Positions 23,669 through 32,042 of a DNA stretch of 64,000 nucleotides are shown here, one piece after another. The stretch comes from Paractinoplanes ovalisporus (GTDB lineage Bacteria > Actinomycetota > Actinomycetes > Mycobacteriales > Micromonosporaceae). The notes beneath the pieces are model-generated. The model was not told the origin of the DNA. It saw nothing but the letters and a program-made list of their open reading frames with translations, and made no database searches. Each line of letters begins with the position of its first letter. The stretch's first letter is position 1. The position numbers were made by a program, and so were the translations under genes. The DNA lies in contig NZ_JAENHP010000007.1 of NCBI RefSeq assembly GCF_016834655.1, positions 62,001 to 126,000 of the forward strand, in the 5' to 3' direction.

Positions 23669-25666
23669 TCAGGCGATGGCGCAGCCGGTGCCCTTGAGCG
23701 AGTAGGACGTCGGGGCCGGGTTCGTGCCGTTCCACGAGCCCAGGAAGCCGAACGAGGCCGACGCGCCCGGGGCGAGCGAGCCGTTCCAGGCGGCGTTCGT
23801 GACGGCGATCAGGCCGTTCGACTCGGTGACGGAACCGTTCCAGAGCTGACTGATCTTCTGGCCGGCGCCGAACTGCCATCCCAGCGTCCACGTTGTCCAC
23901 GCGGTGGTGCCGGTGTTCGTCAGGCGGACGTCGGCCTGGAATCCGCCCGGCCACGTGCCCGTCACGCGGTAACTCACCGAACAGGCCGTCGTCCCCGGGG
24001 TGCCGCCCGTCGAACTGGGGCTGCTGACGCTGGGTGACGGGCTGGTGGGTGACGGGCTGTTGGGGGTCGGGCTGGTTGTGGCCGGGCTGGTCGTTGTCCC
24101 GATCTTGGTGGGGTCGACGACACCCCAGTACGCAGACTTGGCCTGCAGACGTGTGTCGAACAGGAGCGGCGCGTCCTTGCGGGTCACCGGGAACGTGTCG
24201 AGCCACGTGTTGTCGTCCGCGAGCCCCCACAGTGTCACCGAGGTGATCTCACCCTCGTACTGGCGGAACAAGGCGAACATCCCGCGGTACACGTAAGCCT
24301 GCTGCAACAGCCGATCGGCCGGCGGCGTCGGGAACGACTCGCCGTTGCTCGTGTAGATGCTCACGTCCATCTCGGTGACCTGCTGCTCGATGTTGAGCGG
24401 AAGGAACTTGTCGAGCATCGCCTTGGTGTCCGAAACGCTCGGCCATTGCACGTTGATGTGCATCTGATGCCCGACGCCGTCGATCGGGACACCTTCGCTC
24501 TTCAACTGCGCGATCAGCGCGTACAGCTTGTCGCGTTTGGCCGGCACGTTCGTGTTGTAGTCGTTGATGAAAAGCTTGGCGTGCGGCGCGACTTCGCGGG
24601 CCACACGAAACGCCGTACGGATGTAATCGAGGCCCGTCACCGTGAACCATGTGCTGCGCCGCAGACCGTCCGTCTGGTTCTCGTCGATCACCTCGTTCAC
24701 GACATCCCAGACGCCGATGTCGGTGCCGTAGTGCGCGGCCACGTTGCGGATGTGGTTCTCGAGCCGTTCGAGCAGCAGGGCCTTGTCCTCGGCGGTCGCC
24801 GTCATCGGCTGCCCGTCGGCGCCGGTGAACACCCACGCCGGCGTCTGGTTGTGCCAGACGAGCGTGTGCCCCCGCACGGCCAGGTCATGGGTCTTGGCGA
24901 AAGAGATCAAAGGATCGGCTTGCGCGTACGTGAAATTGCCCTCGGACGGTTCGGTCGCGTCCCACTTGAGCGCGTTTCCGGGCGTCACGCTGGAGAAATG
25001 CTTCGCGAGCAGCTGGCCGTGCCCGGTGACGATCTCGGCCCCCGTAATCGCCGCGCCGACCGGGAATTCGTCCACCACATCGCGTACGGAGGGAATATCG
25101 GTCTGAATCGGCAGCGCCGGCACGTAGCTCGCGGTCACGTCGTCGATGTAGAAGGCGCCGGTCGTCGAGGCGGTCTCCACATAGAGGCGAAGGAACTCGA
25201 CATCGGCGGCCACCGTGTAACGCCCGGTGAGGTTGACCCAGCCACCGTTGGTGACAGCCGTGTTGCCCACCACCTGGTCGTAGGAGGCCACCCCGCCCGT
25301 ACGCCGTTCCACGCTGAGCCGCGCGTTGTCCGAGCCCTCGGCCATGCGGACCCAGGCCGAGATCGTGTACGCCGTCCCCTTCTCGAACGTGTCGAGCACG
25401 TCGAGTGAGGGCCCTTGCCAGGTCGCCGTACGCCCCGTGACCGCCAGGCTGCCACTGCCACCGTGCGCCACGGCGGTGCTGTGGGCAACCGCCTCGGAGG
25501 CGCGACCAGCCCACCCTTGGCTGGTCCCGTCCTCGAAGTCCTTGCTCAGAACGGTGATCGGGGCGGGTTCGTCGGCCGCCCCGGCGTCGGTCGTCGCCAC
25601 CACCACCGCCGCGACGGGAAGGGCGGCCACGAGTGACACCAGAGCAAGCCGCAGAGAAGCACGCAT
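23669..25666 (-). CDS. secreted GH10 endo-1,4-beta-xylanase with CBM4/9-like and CBM2 modules
   Basis: A 665-residue modular enzyme: a signal peptide to about residue 30 (DAGAADEP), an N-terminal CBM4_9-like beta-sandwich (~38-185), a GH10 barrel (~195-520), a Ser/Thr/Pro linker (~525-565), and a C-terminal CBM2 (CSVSYRVTGTWPGGFQADV to GCAIA). Catalytic glutamates are in WDVVNEVID (acid/base) and VTEMDVSIY (nucleophile); HTLVWHNQ is the conserved substrate-binding motif. It degrades xylan in plant cell walls. A perfect CebR operator lies 47 bp upstream, predicting release from repression by cello-oligosaccharides. Confidence 0.93.
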   Translation of the reverse strand: MRASLRLALVSLVAALPVAAVVVATTDAGAADEPAPITVLSKDFEDGTSQGWAGRASEAVAHSTAVAHGGSGSLAVTGRTATWQGPSLDVLDTFEKGTAYTISAWVRMAEGSDNARLSVERRTGGVASYDQVVGNTAVTNGGWVNLTGRYTVAADVEFLRLYVETASTTGAFYIDDVTASYVPALPIQTDIPSVRDVVDEFPVGAAITGAEIVTGHGQLLAKHFSSVTPGNALKWDATEPSEGNFTYAQADPLISFAKTHDLAVRGHTLVWHNQTPAWVFTGADGQPMTATAEDKALLLERLENHIRNVAAHYGTDIGVWDVVNEVIDENQTDGLRRSTWFTVTGLDYIRTAFRVAREVAPHAKLFINDYNTNVPAKRDKLYALIAQLKSEGVPIDGVGHQMHINVQWPSVSDTKAMLDKFLPLNIEQQVTEMDVSIYTSNGESFPTPPADRLLQQAYVYRGMFALFRQYEGEITSVTLWGLADDNTWLDTFPVTRKDAPLLFDTRLQAKSAYWGVVDPTKIGTTTSPATTSPTPNSPSPTSPSPSVSSPSSTGGTPGTTACSVSYRVTGTWPGGFQADVRLTNTGTTAWTTWTLGWQFGAGQKISQLWNGSVTESNGLIAVTNAAWNGSLAPGASASFGFLGSWNGTNPAPTSYSLKGTGCAIA

Positions 25667-25712
25667 AGAACGTCCTTAGAGACGCAGCCAGAAATTGACA
25701 GTCATAGTTGCA

Positions 25713-25726
25713 TGGGAGCGCTCCCA
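25713..25726. promoter_or_regulatory. CebR operator (TGGGAGCGCTCCCA)
   Basis: The 14-bp palindrome is identical to the known binding site of CebR, the LacI-family cellobiose/cellotriose-responsive repressor of actinobacterial cellulase genes. It is 47 bp before the xylanase ATG. The repressor gene is not in the window. Confidence 0.88.
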
Positions 25727-25823
25727 AGGCAACGATGATGGTAAATCGGCAGCGCGAAGGGCAGGGGACGGCGCTGCGGTGCGGGCAGCGTGTTGGTTTT
25801 GGGCCGCTCCGAGCGGGCGCTGG

Positions 25824-26246
25824 TCAGGCGGTGGGAGGTTCCCAGAGCAGGATCTGGCGGTGGTGGGTGAAGCCGTTCCGCAGGTAGAAGTCGACGGCTC
25901 GGCGGCCCGAGTGGACGGTCACATGGAGCAGCTTCCGGTCCTGGGCCTCGGCCAGGATCGCGGCCATGAGGGCGGAGCCGATGCCCTGGTTCCGGTGCGA
26001 CTCGCGAACCATGACCGACTGGACGTCCCCGAAGCGGCGGTCCAGCGACTCGTCGCCGGGCACACGTTCGGCGACCAGCAGCCACGCCGAGCCGACCACC
26101 TGCCCGTCAATCTCGGCCACGAACGGCAGATGGGTCATCGTGTGGGCGGCCACCCAGCCGGTGAAGGCTTCGAGGTTGTCGGCCGCGATGCCCCGAAGCT
26201 CCGCAAGCGCCGGCACATCCGCGACGTCAGCCATGCGTACCATCAC
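25824..26246 (-). CDS. GNAT-family N-acetyltransferase
   Basis: A 140-residue protein with a complete small GNAT fold. VQSVMVRESHRNQGIGSALM contains the acetyl-CoA-binding R/Q-x-x-G-x-G/A motif, and AVDFYLRNGFTHHRQI is the C-terminal motif. GTG at 26246 is chosen because TAGGCT lies 7 nt upstream (leaderless pattern); ATGs at 26243 and 26234 are alternatives. Substrate unknown. The following 26247-26537 shows no gene. Confidence 0.8.
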   Translation of the reverse strand: MMVRMADVADVPALAELRGIAADNLEAFTGWVAAHTMTHLPFVAEIDGQVVGSAWLLVAERVPGDESLDRRFGDVQSVMVRESHRNQGIGSALMAAILAEAQDRKLLHVTVHSGRRAVDFYLRNGFTHHRQILLWEPPTA

Positions 26247-26537
26247 CCGTCGCAGCCTAAAGGTGATCACAACAACCGGCCAATCCGGGCTGGAACCGGC
26301 TGGACGACGTCGTGACGATGTGATGCCGCGAGACAAGTCAAGGCGGGCGAGCCCTCGGCACCCGCCGATCCGCTCCTGAACCGGCCGCATCCGGCGACGG
26401 CGTCCAGGACGGGGGTCTCTGGGTTGGCGAGGGGCGTAGCTAGCGGTCGACGACTCGGTGGGTTGGGGCGTAATCGACGCGCGGGCGTTCGAGGTGCCGG
26501 TCAAGCCGGGCGTGCGGTTCCGCGACGGGGCCGATGG

Positions 26538-27164
26538 CTAAGCATTTCGGGTCTGGAAGGTCAGTGCTGCGGCTGCGGTCAGCAACGCGGCCCACACGGT
26601 GGTGGCCAACGCTGTGGTCGGGGATGAGGTGGTCAGCAGGGTGTCGGGGAGCCACGACGAAGCTGTCGGGAAACGGGCGCGCAGCAGCGGGAACGCGACC
26701 ATGAAAGCCGACAAGGACACGGCAGCGGCGGCCAAAGGGTTTCTTGTCAGGGTTCCGCAGGCGGCGCCCAGCAGCGTTACGGCGACCAGGTAGAGGGCGG
26801 TCGCCGGGTGGGGTGTGGCTGGGACGAACCAGAGGGTGGCGACCAGGAGCGGGAGAGCGGCCAAGATGGCAGTCGCGGCGGTGGTGGCGGTCTTGGCGGC
26901 CAGAAGAGGCAGACGGCGTGGGACGGTCAGCAACGTGGCTCGGATCTGGGCGCCTGGCTCGTATTCCTGAGTTGCGGACAGCACGCCCAGGATCAGGAAG
27001 CCGGCCTGAGTCCAGCGAAGGGCCAAGCGGATCGGGTCGTCGGCCACGGCGGCGCGGTGGGCTGCATAAGCGACCAGCAGGGTGGCCAGCCACGTCAGGA
27101 GAATGGTCCAACGGAGGGCGGGGAGGGTGGCCAGCTTGCGGAACTCGGCGTTCACGATGGTCAC
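26538..27164 (-). CDS. ABC-2-type membrane permease (second subunit)
   Basis: A 208-residue membrane protein with about six hydrophobic helices. It starts VTIVNAEFRKLATLPALRW, the amphipathic entry typical of ABC-2 permeases. GTG at 27164 overlaps the TGA of the other permease. Third gene of an ATPase-permease-permease operon. Confidence 0.75.
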   Translation of the reverse strand: MTIVNAEFRKLATLPALRWTILLTWLATLLVAYAAHRAAVADDPIRLALRWTQAGFLILGVLSATQEYEPGAQIRATLLTVPRRLPLLAAKTATTAATAILAALPLLVATLWFVPATPHPATALYLVAVTLLGAACGTLTRNPLAAAAVSLSAFMVAFPLLRARFPTASSWLPDTLLTTSSPTTALATTVWAALLTAAAALTFQTRNA

Positions 27165-27901
27165 GCGGGGCGCCTCCGGAACAGGAACGCCGCCACGGCC
27201 AGCAATGCGCCCACCCAGAGGGTCATGACCACGCCGGCTGTGACCGGAGGGATGGTCTCGTCGGCGGGGTGGGAACGCAGGAACATGTGGGCGCCGACTA
27301 TGTCGGGCAGGTAGGCGGCCAACGGGGTCAGCTTGGTCAGCAGGTAGGAGACCGAGACGACTGAGCTGTTCACGATGAAGAGCGTCAGCGTGACGATGCC
27401 GTTCCGGAAGATAAAGGTGATGGCGTACGCCAACAGGGCGAGCAGGATCCAATAGAGAACTGCGGCGGCGACCCGGACCGGATCGAAGCTGGGTGCGAAG
27501 GGCATGAGCGACCGGGTCAGGACGATGGTGGTCACCGCGGTCACGGCGCCCTGCACGCCCACCACCAGGGCCAGCGCTGACCCCTTGGCGGCCAGCAGAC
27601 GCTTGCGGCCGGGCATGGCCAGCAGCGTCGACGTCATCTGGTGGGCGCCGGGGGAGTCGTCGCCCGTTGACGTGTATTCGCTGCTCACCACGACCACGCC
27701 CAGGATCAGGGCGCCCAGCAGGCCGATGCCCAGGTTTTCGTAGCCCACGTCGGCGGGGTCGGGCAACTGCCCGGAATCGGCCATGCGGCGCAGCGCGGGG
27801 GCGTTCACGAAGACCAGTAACGGGGCGGCGATCAGGCCCAGCACCAGGCCCACCCACGCCGTCGGCAGGCCGAGGAGTTTGCGGAGCTCGGCGGTCACCA
27901 T
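27161..27901 (-). CDS. ABC-2-type membrane permease (first subunit)
   Basis: A 246-residue protein with about six transmembrane segments, starting MVTAELRKLLGLPTAWVGL. It contains VVVSSEYTSTGDD, the conserved loop of ABC-2 permeases that read GEYxxGT in relatives. Its ATG overlaps the ATPase stop by 7 bp. With the ATPase it should form an exporter for an antibiotic, lipid or peptide; the divergent two-component system suggests stress-induced efflux. Confidence 0.8.
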   Translation of the reverse strand: MVTAELRKLLGLPTAWVGLVLGLIAAPLLVFVNAPALRRMADSGQLPDPADVGYENLGIGLLGALILGVVVVSSEYTSTGDDSPGAHQMTSTLLAMPGRKRLLAAKGSALALVVGVQGAVTAVTTIVLTRSLMPFAPSFDPVRVAAAVLYWILLALLAYAITFIFRNGIVTLTLFIVNSSVVSVSYLLTKLTPLAAYLPDIVGAHMFLRSHPADETIPPVTAGVVMTLWVGALLAVAAFLFRRRPA

Positions 27902-28590
27902 GGGGTGGGGGTCGCGGTCAGGGCCAGGAAGGCCTCTTCGAGGGAGTCGTGGCCGGCGGTGACCTCGGCGACCGTGCCCCGGGTGATCACGCGGCCGCGG
28001 TCGATCACGACCACGTCGTCGGCCGTGGAGGCCAGCTCGGTCATCAGGTGGCTGGAGAGCAGGACGGTGCGTCCCTCGGTGGCGCACTGGCGCAGGAACG
28101 TGCGCATCCAGCGGATGCCCGCGGGGTCGAGACCGTTGATCGGCTCGTCGAGGACCAGCACCGGCGGGTCGCCCAGCAACGCGGCGGCCAGGCCCAGACG
28201 GCGGCCCATGCCGAGCGAGAAGCGGCCGGCACGCTTGCCCGCGTCTTCGGACAGGCCCACGATCGACAGCACCTCGTCGACCCGTGAGCGGGACAGGCCG
28301 TTGCTGGCGGCCATCCATCGCAGGTGTGCGCGCGCCGACCGGGCCCGGTGTGCGCCGCTGCCGTCGAGCAGGGCGCCGACCACGGTCAGAGGGCGCGGCA
28401 ATGATGCGTACGGAAGGTTGTTGATCAGTGCCGTGCCGCTCGACGGGCGGTCGAGGCCGAGCAGGATGCGTACGGTAGAGGTCTTGCCCGCGCCGTTGGG
28501 ACCCAGGAAGCCCGTGACGCGGCCGGGCCGGGCCTCGAAGGACACGCCGTGCAGGATGCCCGGGCGGGTCACGCCGTCGATCGAAATCAT
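27895..28590 (-). CDS. ABC exporter ATP-binding protein
   Basis: A 231-residue ATPase of the drug-export (CcmA/BcrA) type. Walker A is LGPNGAGKTST near 29-39, the signature is the variant RFSLGMGRRLGLAAALL (usually LSxGMxxR), Walker B is VLVLDEPINGLDP, and the switch His is in LLSSHLM. The ATG at 28590 begins at the normal domain edge (MISIDGVTRPG). An ATG at 28641, with a GGGGG stretch before it, would add 17 residues and place the start beside the operator, so the true start is open. Confidence 0.85.
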   Translation of the reverse strand: MISIDGVTRPGILHGVSFEARPGRVTGFLGPNGAGKTSTVRILLGLDRPSSGTALINNLPYASLPRPLTVVGALLDGSGAHRARSARAHLRWMAASNGLSRSRVDEVLSIVGLSEDAGKRAGRFSLGMGRRLGLAAALLGDPPVLVLDEPINGLDPAGIRWMRTFLRQCATEGRTVLLSSHLMTELASTADDVVVIDRGRVITRGTVAEVTAGHDSLEEAFLALTATPTPW

Positions 28591-28659
28591 GCGACGAGTC
28601 AACCGGAGGCGGGCGCTGGAATCGTCAAACCACGGGTCCATCTTTTCGACCCCCAGATC

Positions 28660-28693
28660 TCAAACCCTGGTTTGATTTCAGACCCTGGTCGGA
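28660..28693. promoter_or_regulatory. tandem palindromic operator between ABC exporter and two-component genes
   Basis: TCAAACC-CT-GGTTTGA (28660-28675, perfect) is followed exactly 18 bp on by TCAGACC-CT-GGTCGGA (28678-28693, one mismatch). An isolated TCAAACC half-site occurs at 28625-28631. The array overlaps the likely -35 region of the kinase gene, whose TACAGT -10-like box is 7 nt before its ATG. The adjacent response regulator is the obvious candidate binder. Confidence 0.65.
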
Positions 28694-28710
28694 GAACTAC
28701 AGTCGGCGGC

Positions 28711-29547
28711 ATGAACGCAAGGCATCGTCCCGAGTGGCGCTCCCGGGCCGTTCCGGTGCTGGTGGCGGTGGCTACGGTCGCCGTCGTCGCAATGGTGACC
28801 GGAAGCGCCCAAGGCGCCGTCGCCACCATTGTTCCGCTGGTGGTGGTCGGCGGGTCGGTGGCGGCCGCGGTCTGGGCCGTGAGGCGGTGGCGGGCCGACC
28901 GCCGAGCCTATGAACAGCGGCTGACCAAGTGGGCCGTGGTCGAGGAACGACTGAAGATAGCGCGCGACCTGCATGACATCGTGTCGCACGGACTGGGCCT
29001 GATCACCGTGCGGGCGGCATCGACCCGGCATCTGGAGAAGCCGGCCGAGGTGGACAGTGCGTTGACCGATATCGAACAGGTCAGTCGCACCGCGACGGCC
29101 GAGTTGCGGCGGATGTTGGACGTCCTGCGCGACAAATCCGGTGACGCGCCGATACAGCCCGCGGATGACCTCACGGTGCTCCCGGAGATCGTCCGGGCCG
29201 CCGAGACAAGCGGCGTCCGGCCGGAACTGACGGTCACCGACCTCGGAAAGGTGTCACCCGGCGTGCAGTTGGCCATCTGCCAGACCGTAAGGGAAGCCTT
29301 GAGCAACACGGCCCGTCATGCGGGACCGACCGACGTACGGGTGGTGGTCCGCCGTGATGAGGAGACGCTCGTGGTCAGCGTGGTCGATGCGGGCGCGACG
29401 CCGGGGTGGCGGCGCGAACCGGGTGCCGGCCACGGGCTGGTCGGACTGCGGGAACGCATCACCGCGCTGGGCGGCACCTTGGCCGCGCGGCCGAAGAACG
29501 GTGGCTTCCAGCTGACCGCACGGATCCCCGACGAGGTCGTCGCGTGA
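28711..29547 (+). CDS. NarL-type sensor histidine kinase (two transmembrane segments)
   Basis: A 278-residue kinase. Two N-terminal helices (~12-58) are joined by a very short loop, so ligand is probably sensed in the membrane. HisKA_3 has the His in KIARDLHDIVSHGLG near 91, and the HATPase domain includes LSNTARHAG (N-box) and GHGLVGLRERI (G-box). The ATG at 28711 has TACAGT 7 nt upstream and no Shine-Dalgarno, so the mRNA is probably leaderless. Partner of the regulator downstream and divergent from the ABC exporter. Confidence 0.88.
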   Translation: MNARHRPEWRSRAVPVLVAVATVAVVAMVTGSAQGAVATIVPLVVVGGSVAAAVWAVRRWRADRRAYEQRLTKWAVVEERLKIARDLHDIVSHGLGLITVRAASTRHLEKPAEVDSALTDIEQVSRTATAELRRMLDVLRDKSGDAPIQPADDLTVLPEIVRAAETSGVRPELTVTDLGKVSPGVQLAICQTVREALSNTARHAGPTDVRVVVRRDEETLVVSVVDAGATPGWRREPGAGHGLVGLRERITALGGTLAARPKNGGFQLTARIPDEVVA

Positions 29548-29745
29548 CGTCACGGGAGCGCGTGATGGCGGCGGCCGCGTGCTGGCGGTGGGCTGATGGG
29601 GGCGCAGAAGCGAGCGGCGGAACGCGTGGCGGCGGTGGACTGGTGTGGGTGCGGGAGTGAGTCATGGCGGTGGGCGCGTGCGGTGGGTGAACGCCGAGCG
29701 GCTGGTAGGCGCGTGGCGGTGGGAGATCGCTTGGCGGAGGTCGGG

Positions 29746-30468
29746 GTGACGGCGGGAGAAGAGGCGCCTGTACGGGTTCTGCTTGTTGACGATCAGCCGC
29801 TGCTTCGCCACAGCCTTGCGCTGATCATCGACAACGAGGTTGACCTCGCAGTTGTGGGGCAGGCCGGCGACGGTGCCGAAGCCGAGGTGTGTGCTCGGGA
29901 GACCCGGCCCGACGTCATTCTGATGGACGTTCGCATGCCGCGGGTCGACGGGCTCGAAGCGACCCGTCGGATCTGCGCCGATCCTGCCCTCACCGGGGCG
30001 CGAGTGCTGGTGCTCAGCATGTTCGAGCTTGACGAATACGTCCATGAGGCTCTGCGCGCGGGTGCGTCCGGTTTTCTGCTCAAGGACGCTCACCCGGAGC
30101 AGTTGCTGGAGGCCATCCGGCGGACTCACCGTGGTGAGTCGCTGTTCGCGCCGTCGATTCTCACGCGGCTTGTCGATCACTTCCGGTCAGTGCCGGGACC
30201 GCATCGTGAACGACCGTCGCTTCGAGGACTTACCGTGCGTGAGGTTGATGTGCTCGCGCTGGTTGGGGGCGGGTTGTCCAACGACGAGATCGCGGCCGCG
30301 CTGGTGATCTCGGTGAAGACCGTGAAGACGCATCTGACGCATCTTCTGGCCAAGCTTCGTGCGCGTGACCGGGCCCAGTTGGTTATCGCGGCGTACGACG
30401 CGGAGCTGGTCACACCGCGGATTGCCGGATCGTTCGTCCAACCGGGACACTGGCGCGGTGACCGATGA
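29746..30468 (+). CDS. NarL/LuxR-type response regulator
   Basis: A 240-residue regulator. The receiver has DD in LLVDDQPLL, phospho-Asp in DVILMDVRMPR and Lys in GFLLKDAHPEQ. The C-terminal HTH reads LTVREVDVLALVGGGLSNDE and then the recognition helix VSVKTVKTHLTHLLAKL-like segment. GTG at 29746 is chosen because GGCGGAGG lies 6-9 nt upstream and the receiver begins shortly after. It overlaps the methyltransferase start by 11 bp. The preceding 29548-29745 is low-complexity GCGTG/GGCGG-rich spacer without a gene I trust. Confidence 0.88.
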   Translation: MTAGEEAPVRVLLVDDQPLLRHSLALIIDNEVDLAVVGQAGDGAEAEVCARETRPDVILMDVRMPRVDGLEATRRICADPALTGARVLVLSMFELDEYVHEALRAGASGFLLKDAHPEQLLEAIRRTHRGESLFAPSILTRLVDHFRSVPGPHRERPSLRGLTVREVDVLALVGGGLSNDEIAAALVISVKTVKTHLTHLLAKLRARDRAQLVIAAYDAELVTPRIAGSFVQPGHWRGDR

Positions 30469-31243
30469 CCTGGCTTCGAGGCTCAACGTCGAGGTGCCGC
30501 ACAGTGCCCGTGTCTGGAACTACTGGCTCGGCGGCAAGGACAACTTCGCCCCCGACCGGGCGGTCGGTGATCAGGTGAAGGCCGTCTTCCCCGAGATCGT
30601 CGACGCGGCGCGCCAGACCCGGGCGTTTCTCGGGCGGGCGGTCACGTTTCTGGCCGCCGAGCAGGGCGTCCGGCAGTTCCTCGATGTCGGCACCGGCCTG
30701 CCGACCGTCGACAACACCCACGAGGTCGCGCAGCGTGTCGCCCCCACCGCGAAGATCGTCTATGTGGACAACGACCCGCTTGTCCTCAGCCATGCCCGAG
30801 CGCTGCTGACCAGCACCGATGAGGGCGTCACGACGTACATCGACAAAGATCTGAAGGACGCCCGCGCGGTGATCGCGGAGGCCCGGCGCACCCTCGACTT
30901 CTCCCAGCCGATCGCGCTGATGATGCTCGGCGTGATGGGGCACGTGGAAAGTCCGGCCGAGGCGCGCGACGTCGTAAGGGGGTTGGTGGCCGAGCTGCCG
31001 TCGGGAAGCTTTCTGGCGATGTCCGACGGTACGGCCACGAGCGAGCGGGTGATCGAGTCGCACCGGCAGTACAACGAGAGCGGCGCCGTGCCCTACCACC
31101 TGCGTTCGGTCGAGGACTTCACCGCGTTCTTCGACGGTCTCGCCCTGGTGGAGCCCGGCATCGTGCCGATCCCGGAGTGGCGGCCGGCCGACGACACGAA
31201 GATCGTCGTGGACGGGTACGCGGGAGTCGCGCGCAAGCCCTGA
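30458..31243 (+). CDS. SAM-dependent methyltransferase of the Methyltransf_19/DUF574 family
   Basis: A 261-residue protein. The hallmark N terminus PHSARVWNYWLGGKDNF is followed by the SAM-binding FLDVGTGLPT near 72 and VYVDNDPLVLSHARALL. The family is greatly expanded in actinomycetes and its methyl acceptors are mostly unknown. GTG at 30458 lies inside the end of the response-regulator gene, so it is probably co-transcribed with the two-component system. Confidence 0.85.
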   Translation: MTDDLASRLNVEVPHSARVWNYWLGGKDNFAPDRAVGDQVKAVFPEIVDAARQTRAFLGRAVTFLAAEQGVRQFLDVGTGLPTVDNTHEVAQRVAPTAKIVYVDNDPLVLSHARALLTSTDEGVTTYIDKDLKDARAVIAEARRTLDFSQPIALMMLGVMGHVESPAEARDVVRGLVAELPSGSFLAMSDGTATSERVIESHRQYNESGAVPYHLRSVEDFTAFFDGLALVEPGIVPIPEWRPADDTKIVVDGYAGVARKP

Positions 31244-31432
31244 CACGCGGGAGGGGCAGCACGCGCGAGCCCCCCGACACACGCGAGCCCCCGACACGCG
31301 TGAGCTATGACGCACGGGGCGGTGACGCGCGCGAACCCTCGACGCGCGGAGCTGTGACGCGGGCGCGCGAGCCGGCTCGACTGGGCGAACTTTGGGATAC
31401 CGGAGCCGCGATGCGAGTGGGCTTTGGCGGGG

Positions 31433-31813
31433 TCAGGCAGCCAGGTCGAAGTCCATGCGGCGGGTGGCGCGAGGCTGCGGAGCCGACTCGAAACGGGCCA
31501 GGTCGCCTCGCGTCGACTTGAGGCGGGCCAGGTCGGCGTGTGCCGATTCGAGGCGGGCCAGGTCGAAGCGGGCCAGACGCGGCTGCTGCGGGGCCAGGTC
31601 GCGCAGGACGGCGATCAGCAGGTCGGCCATGGTCAAGCCGAGGGCCCGGCAGATCGCGGCCAGCAGTTCGGACGACGGTTCTTTGCGGCCGCGCTCCACC
31701 TCGGAGAGGTGCCCGATCGACATGCCGACGGCGTCGGCGACCTCGCGCAGCGTGCGGCGTTGCGCCTGCCGTGTTTGCCGCAGCACGCGGCCGATCAGCT
31801 CCCGCAGCATCAT
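31433..31813 (-). CDS. XRE-family regulator, ClgR/PopR-like, with repeat-built C terminus
   Basis: A 126-residue protein. LIGRVLRQTRQAQRRTLREV, then MSIGHLSEVERGRKEPSSELLAAICRAL, closely follows the helix-turn-helix of ClgR, the activator of Clp protease genes in actinobacteria. Typical ClgR has a short tail; here the tail is three ten-residue units ending DLARL/DLARF. TAGGGT lies 6 nt before the ATG (leaderless pattern). Whether this is the species' ClgR or a paralogue cannot be told. The spacer 31244-31432 is rich in GACGCGCG-like short repeats without a gene. Confidence 0.8.
   Translation of the reverse strand: MMLRELIGRVLRQTRQAQRRTLREVADAVGMSIGHLSEVERGRKEPSSELLAAICRALGLTMADLLIAVLRDLAPQQPRLARFDLARLESAHADLARLKSTRGDLARFESAPQPRATRRMDFDLAA
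31485..31574. repeat. 3 x 30-bp tandem repeat at the 3' end of the XRE gene
   Basis: Units 31485-31514, 31515-31544 and 31545-31574 share GA(C/T)T(C/T)GA(A/G)(A/G)CGGGCCAGGTCG. They encode ten-residue blocks in the regulator tail. Confidence 0.88.
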
Positions 31814-31874
31814 GTGACGACCCTAGCCCTTGAGCCGCGTTCCGTGGTTCCCGCAGGCAGCGTGGGCGCTAATC

Positions 31875-32042
31875 GGCGTGCGCGGTCGTGGGACGGGGCC
31901 GGCTGGTCGGTTCGTGTTCGCGGTCGGCGGCTCGTCTGCGTGGCCGTGGGGGTGCGGGCTGGCCGGCCGTCTTGCGATCGCGGTCGGCGGCTCGCGTGCG
32001 CGGTCGTGGTGTGCGGGTCAGCCGGCCGCTTTGCGTTCGCGG
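31875..32042. repeat. ~60-bp tandem repeat, about 2.7 copies, at the 3' end of the CGNR gene
   Basis: GTTCGCGGTCGGCGGCTCG at 31916 recurs as GATCGCGGTCGGCGGCTCG at 31976, and the array ends in GTTCGCGG near 32035 inside the CGNR gene. The final codons of that gene are part of the repeat. Confidence 0.75.
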
